Of a stretch of DNA of 38,950 nt, positions 32,341-38,950 are shown piece after piece. This DNA comes from an uncultured Clostridia bacterium (GTDB lineage Bacteria > Bacillota > Clostridia > Oscillospirales > Acutalibacteraceae), in NCBI GenBank assembly GCA_937916395.1, contig CALFTN010000029.1, forward strand, positions 1-38,950, in the 5' to 3' direction. A model generated the notes under the pieces. That model saw only the letters and a list, made by a program, of their open reading frames with translations, searched no databases and was not told the origin of the DNA. The position numbers and the translations under genes are program-made. Each line of letters starts with the position of its first letter. Within the stretch, counting starts at the first letter, position 1.

Positions 32341-33084
32341 ATGACTTTTCGTACAATCAAGTGGTTTACACAGGTGGCTTGTTCACTTTTAAAACTTATA
32401 CCAAAAATGAAAAAGGGTGTTAAACTCAAAAACACAGGTGATATTTCAGTTTATAAACCATTTGTAGATGAGGAATTAAGAAAATGGTTAAACCCACTTG
32501 TGAAATCTGCAGGTGTAGATTTTGTTGTTGAGGGTAAAGAGAATATTCCAGAGAATGAGGCAGTAATTTATGTGCCTAATCATCAGGGAATATTTGATAT
32601 GCCAGCACTTATTTTAAATACACCAACACCTTGTGGGTTTATAGCAAAAAAAGAGCTCCAGAAGGTGCCTATAGTAAGAACCTGGATGTGGCTTCTTGAT
32701 TGTGTGTTTATTGACAGACAAAATAAACGTGAGGCAAGAGTTGCTATAAAAGAAGCAATAGAGCTTATAAATAAAGGCAGAAGTATGGTAATCTTTCCAG
32801 AAGGAACACGTTCAAGAGATGGCGTTCCGTTGCCTTTTAAATCAGGCGTTATGATGATTGCAAAAGAAACAAAAGCAAAAATTGTGCCAGTGGTTCTAGA
32901 AGGAATTATAGATAGGTTTGAAGGAACTAAAAATATTACGCCAGGCACAGTAACCGTGAAGTTTTTGCCATTTATTGAAACAGAAAATCTTTCAAGAGAT
33001 GAAATGAAAGCTATGCCAGACCAGATAAGAAGTCAAATAGTTTCAGTTTTGAAGGAAGATGGGGCAATTCCACAGGATGCATAA
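32341..33084 (+). CDS. plsC: 1-acyl-sn-glycerol-3-phosphate acyltransferase
   Basis: PlsC acylates lysophosphatidate to phosphatidate in phospholipid synthesis at the membrane. The 247-aa protein has the acyltransferase motifs in order: VPNHQGIFDMPAL (H-x4-D), the region VFIDRQNKREA (motif II), MVIFPEGTRSRDG (motif III, FPEGTRS) and IVPVVLEG (motif IV). I chose the ATG at 32341, with AAGG 7 nt upstream, over the TTG at 32320. A strong terminator follows 3 bp after the stop. Confidence 0.93.
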   Translation: MTFRTIKWFTQVACSLLKLIPKMKKGVKLKNTGDISVYKPFVDEELRKWLNPLVKSAGVDFVVEGKENIPENEAVIYVPNHQGIFDMPALILNTPTPCGFIAKKELQKVPIVRTWMWLLDCVFIDRQNKREARVAIKEAIELINKGRSMVIFPEGTRSRDGVPLPFKSGVMMIAKETKAKIVPVVLEGIIDRFEGTKNITPGTVTVKFLPFIETENLSRDEMKAMPDQIRSQIVSVLKEDGAIPQDA

Positions 33085-33086
33085 AA

Positions 33087-33122
33087 AATTCGGAGTAGTT
33101 AATTCTACTCCGAATTATTTTT
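33087..33122. terminator. Bidirectional terminator between plsC and the ydcZ-type gene
   Basis: The arms AATTCGGAGTAG (33087-33098) and CTACTCCGAATT (33105-33116) form a 12-bp stem with loop TTAATT, followed by ATTTTTTA. Confidence 0.88.
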
Positions 33123-33543
33123 TAAACAAAATAATTCCGCCTACTGCAAGAAGAATTCCTACAAGCTTAGACCATTGAAAATCAACCTTTTCTACACCAA
33201 AAAGACCGAAAAGCTCAATTAAATATGCAACTAAAACCTGCGCTGTAACAATAATCATAACAGCCTCTGCCGGTCCTAAAGCGGTCATACTTCTGATAAC
33301 GGTGTATGTTATCAACGCACCCATTACGCCACCTAAAAGCATATATTTATTCTGAATAGAAAAAAGTGAGGCAAAGCTCCCGTCACGCCCTGTAAAAAAC
33401 CATGCGAGAATACAAACTAAAAACGCTGTTAATTGAACAAAAGAAGCAGAAACCCATATAGAAGTCTGCTTTGTAACGCCTTCATTGAATACACCTTGTA
33501 AGCTCATTAAAGCACCAGAAATAATAGCGGTTATAATACCCAT
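33115..33543 (-). CDS. DMT-superfamily transporter, YdcZ (DUF606) type
   Basis: This 142-aa membrane protein has four or five predicted helices. The N-terminal GIITAIISGALMSLQGVFNE and the C-terminal GILLAVGGIILFKK fit the short YdcZ family of the drug/metabolite transporters, which often work as dimers. Its substrate is not known. AGGTGA lies six nt before the ATG and is part of a hairpin (33547-33579), so translation from a long transcript may be weak. It lies 56 bp downstream of the last nucleoside permease gene. Confidence 0.8.
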   Translation of the reverse strand: MGIITAIISGALMSLQGVFNEGVTKQTSIWVSASFVQLTAFLVCILAWFFTGRDGSFASLFSIQNKYMLLGGVMGALITYTVIRSMTALGPAEAVMIIVTAQVLVAYLIELFGLFGVEKVDFQWSKLVGILLAVGGIILFKK

Positions 33544-33546
33544 AAA

Positions 33547-33579
33547 AAATCACCTGCTAATATTATTAACAGGTGATTT
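33547..33579 (-). terminator. Hairpin that contains the ydcZ-type gene's Shine-Dalgarno
   Basis: On the minus strand AAATCACCTG (33570-33579) pairs with CAGGTGATTT (33547-33556) over 10 bp with a 13-nt loop, followed by TTTTTATG. The form is that of a terminator for the nucleoside transporter operon. The 3' arm AGGTGA is also the ribosome binding site of the next gene, and the T-tract is its spacer. Confidence 0.75.
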
Positions 33580-33599
33580 GTATTTTATTAGTAATTTTT

Positions 33600-34550
33600 T
33601 TATCTTTCTTCTCTGAAGTAGTTAAGACCAAGACTCTGAGGTGGTTGGTTTTTCTTGCTGTCACGAATACTTGTGAAGAGAAGAACCACAATAGTAACAA
33701 TGTAAGGGAGCATTTTGAAAATTTCTTTTGTTTCAATTGCAAAGCCTTGAATATATGTACTTACAATGTAAAGAGCACCAAATATTATTGAGCCGATAAT
33801 AGCAAGGTTTGGCTTCCACACAGTAAAGATAACGAGTGCAATAGCGAGCCAGCCAATAGCATCAATACAGTATTCCCAGTTGCCGTTAAGGTAGTCCATA
33901 ATAAATGAAAGACCGCCAAGACCTGAAATGCCACAACCAATGCAAGTAGCGGCATACCTGTATTTAGAAACGCTTATACCAGCAGCATCAGCAGTTGCGG
34001 GGTTTTCACCAACAGCTCTTAAGTGAAGACCAACTTTAGTTTTGTTTAAAACAAAAGAAGAAAGCAACGCAATGGCAATTGCAAGGTAGATTAAAATACC
34101 GTGTGATAAAAAGATTTGACCGAACCAGCCTAAATCATCAGCAAAAGAAAGATGGGCTGTGAAATATTTACTACCTTTTGAGAAAATAGGAGTTGTGTTA
34201 GCAATTAAAAAGTCAGAAACACCAACACCAAAGGTTGTAAGAGCAAGACCGGTAACGTTCTGATTAACCCTTAATGTAACTGTTAAGAAGCAGAAAATAG
34301 CACCCATTAAAGCAGAGCCAATTAATGTAGCAATAATAGGGAGGATAACTGCAAGAGCAGGGTTTATGTAGAAAACACCAACAGTCTTAAAGTAAAGATA
34401 TTCAACGTAGCAACCACAAGCAGCACCCACACACATAACGCCAGGTGTGCCGAGGTTAAGGTGACCGGATTTTTCAGTGATTGTTTCACCTGTAGAGCCT
34501 AAAAGGAAGGTCATACCAAGGCGAACTGCACTAACAAGAAAGGCTAACAT
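33600..34550 (-). CDS. Nucleoside ABC transporter, permease 2
   Basis: This 316-aa permease of the branched-chain/monosaccharide-type ABC superfamily (BPD_transp_2) corresponds to YufQ/NupC of guanosine transporters. It starts LAFLVSAVRLGMTFLLGSTG followed by the family segment ETITEKSGHLNLGTPGVMCV. The coupling-helix region is KVGLHLRAVGENPATADAAG, the typical EAA-like loop. About eight or nine helices are predicted. TAATG overlap with permease 1 shows tight coupling. It is the last gene of the four-gene transporter. Confidence 0.9.
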   Translation of the reverse strand: MLAFLVSAVRLGMTFLLGSTGETITEKSGHLNLGTPGVMCVGAACGCYVEYLYFKTVGVFYINPALAVILPIIATLIGSALMGAIFCFLTVTLRVNQNVTGLALTTFGVGVSDFLIANTTPIFSKGSKYFTAHLSFADDLGWFGQIFLSHGILIYLAIAIALLSSFVLNKTKVGLHLRAVGENPATADAAGISVSKYRYAATCIGCGISGLGGLSFIMDYLNGNWEYCIDAIGWLAIALVIFTVWKPNLAIIGSIIFGALYIVSTYIQGFAIETKEIFKMLPYIVTIVVLLFTSIRDSKKNQPPQSLGLNYFREER

Positions 34551-35644
34551 TAATCATTCTCCTTTCTGTGTTTTGAAAATACGATTTTGTATTGAAGGAA
34601 AAATTCACAACCTATAATGAAGAAGAGAATAATTCCTGTAACAATGTCAGAAATAGCACTTGAAATTCTGAACTGAGAAGAAACCTGTTCAGCCCCACGC
34701 TCGAGGAATACTATAAGGAATGACGTGAGAACCATAACAAGAGGGTTGAATTTAGCAAGCCAAGAAACCATAATTGCAGTAAAGCCTCTGCCACCAGCAG
34801 TGGTAGTGCTAATTGTATGGTCAGTACCACCAACTAAAAGAAGGCCAGCAATACCACAAAGAGCACCAGAAATAACAAGAGTTCTGATTACAACCTTTTT
34901 AACATTTATACCAATGTATTTAGCAGTATTTTCGCTTTCACCAACAACCGAAATTTCGTAGCCCTGTTTGCTGTATTTTAAATAAACATAAACCATTATG
35001 GTTAATACAGCAACAATTATTATATTAAGTAAATATGGCATATCTCCAATAACAGGAAGACCATATTGTGGCATAGGGGTTAAAACACCAGAGCCGCTTT
35101 TTACGAATTTTTTAAGGAAATATGCAATAAGCTGAATAGCAACATAGTTCATCATAAGTGTAAAAAGTGTTTCATTTGTGTTCCACAAAGCTTTTGAAAC
35201 AGCAGGGAGAAGAGCCCATATAATACCAGCTAAAATACTGGCAGCAACCATAGTTACTAAAAGAATTGGCAAGCTCATTTTGTCGCCAAAGAACATCATT
35301 ACAGCAATAGTAGCAAGACCGCCTACAAGCACCTGACCCTCAGCACCAATATTCCAGAATTTCATTTTAAATGCCGGAGTAACAGCCAAAGAAACGCAAA
35401 GAAGCATAGATAGCTGTTGAAGCAAATTCCAAATACGGTTCGAAGAGCCAAAAGCGCCCTGAAACATAGCTTTATAAATTTCAATTGGGTTAGTTTTAGT
35501 AAGAATTGTAACAACAACGGCAGAGAGCAAAAGTGCAAGCACAATAGCACCAGCACGAACTCCCCATGCACCATACCACGGAAGAGGTTCTCTTTTGACA
35601 ATGTGGAAAAGAGGAGAATGTGTTTTGTTTTCAGTTTTTGCCAT
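34550..35644 (-). CDS. Nucleoside ABC transporter, permease 1
   Basis: This 364-aa permease of the YufP/NupB type has about ten predicted helices. Family landmarks are FKMKFWNIGAEGQVLVGGLA near the middle and GYEISVVGESENTAKYIGIN, the cytosolic coupling loop. The N-terminus has an extra soluble stretch (MAKTENKTHSPLFHIVKREP). It overlaps the ATPase stop and the permease 2 start by TAATG at both ends, so the three proteins are made in a fixed ratio. Confidence 0.9.
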   Translation of the reverse strand: MAKTENKTHSPLFHIVKREPLPWYGAWGVRAGAIVLALLLSAVVVTILTKTNPIEIYKAMFQGAFGSSNRIWNLLQQLSMLLCVSLAVTPAFKMKFWNIGAEGQVLVGGLATIAVMMFFGDKMSLPILLVTMVAASILAGIIWALLPAVSKALWNTNETLFTLMMNYVAIQLIAYFLKKFVKSGSGVLTPMPQYGLPVIGDMPYLLNIIIVAVLTIMVYVYLKYSKQGYEISVVGESENTAKYIGINVKKVVIRTLVISGALCGIAGLLLVGGTDHTISTTTAGGRGFTAIMVSWLAKFNPLVMVLTSFLIVFLERGAEQVSSQFRISSAISDIVTGIILFFIIGCEFFLQYKIVFSKHRKEND

Positions 35645-37185
35645 TAGTTATTCTCCTTTCCTTGTTTTGTTTTAGTCATAAGTAATCCTAATTCTTCTTT
35701 TTTAGTGGTTCTGCCATCAACAATACCAGTAACTCTGCCACCACTAAGAACGAGAATTCTGTCGCAAAGGTCAATAAGCACGTCAAGGTCTTCGCCAACG
35801 AAAATAACCGCAACGCCTTTCTCTTTTTGCTCAGTTAAAAGATTATAAATCGTGTAAGATGAATTAATATCAAGTCCACGAACAGGGTAAGCCGCCATTA
35901 AAACAGTAGGTGAAGCAGCAATTTCACGTCCGACAAGAACTTTCTGAACATTACCACCAGAAAGTCTTCTTACAGGAGTGTTAGCATCAGGGGTAACAAC
36001 CTTGAGGTCTTCAATAATCTTGTTAGCTAATTTTTTAGGTTCCTTTTTCTGTAAGAAGAAGGATTTACCTTTCTTATAGCTTCTGAGCATCATATTATCT
36101 GTAATGCCCATATTACCAACAAGACCCATACCAAGCCTGTCTTCTGGAACGAAAGAAAGTCTTACGCCTAAGTTTCTTATTTCAATAGGTGATTTGTTTC
36201 TCAGGTTTTCTTCTTTGTCAGTTTTAGGGTTGTGGTAAATAACCTCACCACCAGAAAGCTTCTGAAGACCTGCAATAGCCTCTAAAAGCTCACGCTGACC
36301 ACTACCAGAAATACCGGCAATACCTAAAATCTCACCGCTTTTAGCAGTGAAAGAAATATCGTCAAGAACTTTAATACCATCAGAGTTAAAGCAGTCAATA
36401 CCTTTAACAATGAGCCTGTCAACAGAGTTTTTAGGTTCGCTTCTTTCAATATCAAGTGTTATTTTTTCGCCAACCATCATTTCTGTGAGACTTTGCTCAG
36501 TGGCATTTTTAGTTTCTACAGTGCCTATGTATTCACCCTTACGAAGAACAGAAACTCTGTCAGAAATCTCAAGCACCTCGTTTAATTTATGGGTGATGAT
36601 AATAATAGCCTTACCATCATCACGCATTTTTCTTAAAACATTGAAAAGCTTGGTAATTTCTTGTGGGGTGAGCACAGCAGTGGGCTCGTCCAGTATTAAA
36701 ATATCAGCACCTTTATAAATAACCTTTACAATTTCGATAGTCTGCTTTTCAGAAACAGATAAATCAAAAATTTTCTTGTTAAGGTCAATCTGAAAGCCGT
36801 ATTTATCACAGGTTTCTTGAATTTCCTGCCTGGCTTTTTTTAAATTGAATTTTTTGTTTCTCATACCGAGAACAATGTTTTCAGTACCAGAGAAAACGTC
36901 AACGAGCTTAAAATGCTGGTGAATCATACCAATTTTAAGGTCAAAGGCATCTTTTGGTGAACGAATGGTAACTTCCTTGCCATCTACTAAAATAGAACCT
37001 TCATCAGGAAAGTAGATACCAGAAATCATATTCATAAGAGTGGTTTTACCACTACCATTTTCACCTAAAATAGAGAGAATTTCGCCCTTTTTAACCGAAA
37101 GATTAATATTTTTGTTAGCAACAACACTACCAAAAGTCTTAGTAATGTTACGGCATTCGAGAGCGATGTTATTTGAGCTGTTCAA
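35644..37185 (-). CDS. Nucleoside ABC transporter, ATP-binding protein with two ABC domains
   Basis: This 513-aa ATPase of the YufO/NupA/RbsA type energises nucleoside import. Domain 1: LGENGSGKTTLMN (Walker A), LSVSEKQ (signature), ADILILDEPTAVL (Walker B). Domain 2: AGISGSGQRELLEAI (altered Walker A, usual for the second half), LSGGNVQK (signature) and VLMAAYPVRGLDINSS (altered Walker B). The start is TTG at 37185 with a perfect AGGAGGT 6 nt upstream. It is preceded by a 170-bp gap with a large inverted repeat, which probably lowers its expression relative to the binding protein. Confidence 0.93.
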   Translation of the reverse strand: MNSSNNIALECRNITKTFGSVVANKNINLSVKKGEILSILGENGSGKTTLMNMISGIYFPDEGSILVDGKEVTIRSPKDAFDLKIGMIHQHFKLVDVFSGTENIVLGMRNKKFNLKKARQEIQETCDKYGFQIDLNKKIFDLSVSEKQTIEIVKVIYKGADILILDEPTAVLTPQEITKLFNVLRKMRDDGKAIIIITHKLNEVLEISDRVSVLRKGEYIGTVETKNATEQSLTEMMVGEKITLDIERSEPKNSVDRLIVKGIDCFNSDGIKVLDDISFTAKSGEILGIAGISGSGQRELLEAIAGLQKLSGGEVIYHNPKTDKEENLRNKSPIEIRNLGVRLSFVPEDRLGMGLVGNMGITDNMMLRSYKKGKSFFLQKKEPKKLANKIIEDLKVVTPDANTPVRRLSGGNVQKVLVGREIAASPTVLMAAYPVRGLDINSSYTIYNLLTEQKEKGVAVIFVGEDLDVLIDLCDRILVLSGGRVTGIVDGRTTKKEELGLLMTKTKQGKENN

Positions 37186-37202
37186 ATGTATACCTCCTAA
37201 AA

Positions 37203-37300
37203 GATTAGGGATTAGTTTTGATGTTGAATGTTATAATTAAAGTGCTGAGCTTTTAGCACTTCTTATGTTTTGTGTTCAACATTAAAACTAACCTCTAATC
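37203..37300. repeat. Large imperfect inverted repeat with nested hairpin, between the binding protein and ATPase genes
   Basis: The arms 37203-37228 and 37275-37300 (26 nt each) pair with one mismatch and two G-T pairs. Inside lies a second hairpin, AAGTGCT (37240-37246) with AGCACTT (37255-37261). The inner AGTGCTGAGCTTTT recurs at 38766-38779. It could act as an mRNA stability element or be a small palindromic repeat element. Confidence 0.85.
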
Positions 37301-37305
37301 AATCA

Positions 37306-37335
37306 AGAAATAGGCGAAAAAATCCGCCTATTTCT
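37306..37335 (-). terminator. Hairpin after the nucleoside-binding lipoprotein gene
   Basis: The arms 37306-37316 (AGAAATAGGCG) and 37325-37335 give an 11-bp stem with an A6-rich loop, 21 nt after the stop. On the minus strand no T-run follows, so partial termination or 3' end protection is more likely. Confidence 0.6.
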
Positions 37336-37356
37336 ATGGATTGAAATTAAAAATTA

Positions 37357-38631
37357 TTAGAATTTCTCGTTAAGAAGCTTAATACCATCAATTTTAACAT
37401 TGAAGTAAGGAGCTGAACGATCAGCTGATTCGTTGAAGTAACCGTCTTTAATTGCTTCTGTATCAGCAGCAAAATCTTTGTCAGTATCAACGTCAGCCAT
37501 ATATGTTGTTAAAGGTTTGCCGTCAACTGTGAAGTTCTTTGTATCAAATACATTAAGAGAACCAGATTTGAAGCCAGTGATAGCTTCTTCAACCTTTGCC
37601 ATAGTACCCTCAGCAATAACATCCTGGTTAAGACCAGAAAGAACAACAGAGCCTTCAGCGATGCCACCGCACCAGTCAGCAGCAATTTCTTCACCCTTGT
37701 TTACACAAGCGATGATGTAGTTGAAGTAAGGAGCCCAGTTAATAGCAGAAGAAACTAAGAATGTTTCAGGGCAAGATTCATAAGTGCTACCGTTGTAAGA
37801 AACGTTAGGAACACCTGCATTTTCACAAGCAGAAGGAGCACCCATTGAGTCAGCGTGCTGGCTTATAAGAACACACTTGTTGTTAATAAGAGCTTCAGCA
37901 GCATTCTTTTCTTCAGTTGGGTCATACCAAGAACCGGTGAATTGAACTTCCATTGTAACTGAAGGGCAAACAGATTTTGCACCAAGATAGAATGATGTGT
38001 AGCCAGACATAACTTCAGCGTATGTGAAAGCACCAACATAACCCATTTTAGCTTGGTCAGCAGTAATTGTGCCAGCTTCAATCATTTCGTTAAGCTTCAT
38101 ACCAGCAACAATACCAGCTAAATATCTACCCTGGTAGATAGAAGCGAAAGCATTGTGGTAGTTTTTAAGGCCTTCTGTGTGAGCCTTAGTACCAGTAGCG
38201 TGGCAGAATTGAACATTTGGGAATTCTTTAGCTGCTTTAATCATAAAGTCTTCGTGACCGAAAGAGTTAGCGAAGATGATGTTACAACCCTGGTTAACAA
38301 GGTCTTTAGCAGCTTCGTAGCATTCGTTACCCTCAGGAATGTTAGTCTTGATGATAACTTGTTCGTTTGTAAGACCTAAAGCAGACTGAACGCTGTTAGC
38401 AGCGTTGAGGAAGTTAAGGTCATAAGTTGATTGCTCGTCGTGTAAGCAGATGAAACCGATTTTGAAATCTTCTTTGATTTCGTAATCTTTTGTGATTTCA
38501 GGAGCTGCGAGTGGAGAATCACTCATACCGAGCATTTTTGGCTCGTCGTTGTTGTCGCCAGTGCCGCCGCAAGCAGCAAAAACACCAATAGCGAGTACAA
38601 GAACAAGCGCAAGTGCGATTACTTTTTTCAT
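37357..38631 (-). CDS. bmpA: BMP-family nucleoside-binding lipoprotein
   Basis: This solute-binding lipoprotein (BmpA/Med/YufN/PnrA family) captures nucleosides and delivers them to the ABC transporter. It has a signal peptide of 20 residues with the lipobox FAACGG (Cys at residue 21). The mature domain starts FKIGFICLHDEQSTYDLNFL, with CNIIFANSFGHEDFMIKAAK and KMGYVGAFTYAEVMSGYTSF typical of the family. I chose the ATG at 38631 (424 aa), with GGAGGT 7 nt upstream; the in-frame codons back to 38679 would put residues before the signal peptide. It is the first gene of the transporter operon, set apart by two hairpins. Confidence 0.93.
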   Translation of the reverse strand: MKKVIALALVLVLAIGVFAACGGTGDNNDEPKMLGMSDSPLAAPEITKDYEIKEDFKIGFICLHDEQSTYDLNFLNAANSVQSALGLTNEQVIIKTNIPEGNECYEAAKDLVNQGCNIIFANSFGHEDFMIKAAKEFPNVQFCHATGTKAHTEGLKNYHNAFASIYQGRYLAGIVAGMKLNEMIEAGTITADQAKMGYVGAFTYAEVMSGYTSFYLGAKSVCPSVTMEVQFTGSWYDPTEEKNAAEALINNKCVLISQHADSMGAPSACENAGVPNVSYNGSTYESCPETFLVSSAINWAPYFNYIIACVNKGEEIAADWCGGIAEGSVVLSGLNQDVIAEGTMAKVEEAITGFKSGSLNVFDTKNFTVDGKPLTTYMADVDTDKDFAADTEAIKDGYFNESADRSAPYFNVKIDGIKLLNEKF

Positions 38632-38664
38632 TGGAATTACCTCCGTTTGAAATGAATTTATCTT

Positions 38665-38682
38665 AAAATGCGAACGCATTTT
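38665..38682. promoter_or_regulatory. Operator-like palindrome in the bmpA leader
   Basis: AAAATGCG-AA-CGCATTTT is a perfect inverted repeat with 8-bp arms and a 2-nt centre. It lies about 34 nt before the ATG and just downstream of the likely promoter. It resembles LacI/PurR-type operators in size and in its GC-rich core, but no such regulator is in the window. As RNA it could also form a tight stem. Confidence 0.55.
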
Positions 38683-38689
38683 GAGAACG

Positions 38690-38717
38690 ATATTACATTA
38701 ATTGGTTGCCCGTCCAA
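38690..38717 (-). promoter_or_regulatory. Weak promoter candidate for the nucleoside transporter operon
   Basis: On the minus strand TTGGAC (38712-38717), a 16-nt spacer and TAATAT (38690-38695). The -35 is poor. The position just upstream of the palindrome makes it plausible. Confidence 0.4.
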
Positions 38718-38733
38718 ATTATTCGTGCATTCT

Positions 38734-38758
38734 GTAGGGGCAGAGCTTTGCTCGCCCG
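38734..38758. repeat. 25-nt hairpin repeat, copy 1
   Basis: GTAGGGGCAGAGC-TTT-GCTCGCCCG forms a 4+4 bp stem with one bulged A. Copy 2 at 38786-38810 differs at three positions, two of which compensate each other in the stem. Confidence 0.8.
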
Positions 38759-38785
38759 CCAATTTAGTGCTGAGCTTTTTAGTGC

Positions 38786-38810
38786 GTAGGGGCAGACCTG
38801 TGGTCGCCCG
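38786..38810. repeat. 25-nt hairpin repeat, copy 2
   Basis: GTAGGGGCAGACC-TGT-GGTCGCCCG has the same fold as copy 1, with the G-C pair at stem positions 12/18 changed to C-G and one loop change. Confidence 0.8.
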
Positions 38811-38815
38811 AGCTG

Positions 38816-38893
38816 GAATGCAGAGTGCAAAGTGCTGAGTTGTGGGTCTGCGAAAATTTAATTCGGAATTCGTAATGCGTAATTCGAAATTAT
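38816..38893. repeat. Mixed dispersed repeats (GAATGCAGAGTGCAAAG and ATGCGTAATTCG types)
   Basis: GAATGCAGAGTGCAAAG followed by TGCTGAG (38816-38839) resembles 980-1010 on the other strand and the AGTGCTGAG unit at 37241 and 38766. The AATTCGGAATT and ATGCGTAATTCGAAATTAT stretch (38861-38893) matches 54-72 at 18 of 19 positions. Together with the two hairpin repeats these fill the stretch from 38700 to 38893. Beyond 38893 to the window end I see only AT-rich sequence and no gene. No coding region is evident in 38632-38950. Confidence 0.6.
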
Positions 38894-38950
38894 CGGAACT
38901 GCGTTGGCAATTATAATAATTAATTGTAGCAGATAACTTATCGTATCATT

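Noticed and set aside
37203..37300. Insertion sequence or MITE with target duplication
   Set aside because: The arms are long, but no flanking direct repeat or transposase remnant is visible, so I list it only as an inverted repeat.
38632..38733. Purine riboswitch upstream of the nucleoside transporter
   Set aside because: I could not find the conserved junction and paired loops. The only structure is the AAAATGCG/CGCATTTT palindrome.

Overview
The window is about 39 kb of AT-rich DNA from a spore-forming Firmicute, most likely a gut clostridium of the Ruminococcaceae/Oscillospirales type. The evidence is the low GC content, the strong AGGAGG-type ribosome binding sites, frequent TTG and GTG starts, and sporulation genes: yabP-yabQ-divIC-yabR, ypeB and an alpha/beta-type small acid-soluble spore protein. 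The species cannot be fixed from the sequence alone. I recognised no rRNA, tRNA, CRISPR array, insertion sequence or phage module. Gene density is high and most of the sequence is chromosomal core or near-core.

Layout. 1-900: a small divergent module, with an XRE regulator facing two tiny genes behind a consensus promoter and two palindromes. 1083-2124: azlC-azlD amino-acid exporter. 2130-2390: a terminator, then an array of short repeats and hairpins, then a perfect 24-bp inverted repeat that runs into the 3' end of an orphan fumarate hydratase alpha gene. 3274-6779 (minus): yabR, divIC, yabQ, yabP, a HAD phosphatase and an OPA-like MFS transporter. 6940-8559 (plus): cytosolic serine hydrolase. 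8613-16955 (minus): one tight seven-gene run, iscS-thiI-pncC-sortase B-(CinA-like membrane protein)-galE-GH13 amylase, behind a good promoter at 16984-17012. 17092-18768: ypeB and a small lipoprotein. 18803-22823: an alkD-type gene divergent from GDPD-MATE-IMPase. 22926: spore protein. 23183-29788 (minus): a zinc-ribbon/TPR membrane protein followed by two paralogous GT2-TPR proteins. 29991-33543: an unassigned glycoside-hydrolase-like protein, plsC and a ydcZ-type transporter. 33600-38631 (minus): a complete BMP-family nucleoside ABC transporter. 38632-38950: short dispersed repeats.

The most interesting item is the protein at 11537-13063. It reads as a degenerate copy of both CinA domains without the catalytic motifs, followed by one membrane helix and a Thr/Pro-rich outside tail. 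It lies directly downstream of a class B sortase and an intact stand-alone PncC. Its shape (cytosolic module, helix, extracellular low-complexity tail) recalls transmembrane signalling proteins, though that function is inference. Other points of interest are the repeat systems: the 2170-2330 array, the gene-end palindrome at 2339-2390, the nested inverted repeat at 37203-37300, and two 25-nt hairpin repeats at 38734 and 38786 whose stems show a compensatory base change. Several compact regulatory arrangements also stand out: abutting divergent -35 boxes at 19528-19539 and a terminator-like hairpin carrying the next gene's Shine-Dalgarno at 33547-33579.

All calls come from reading the sequence and translations. 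No database search was run.
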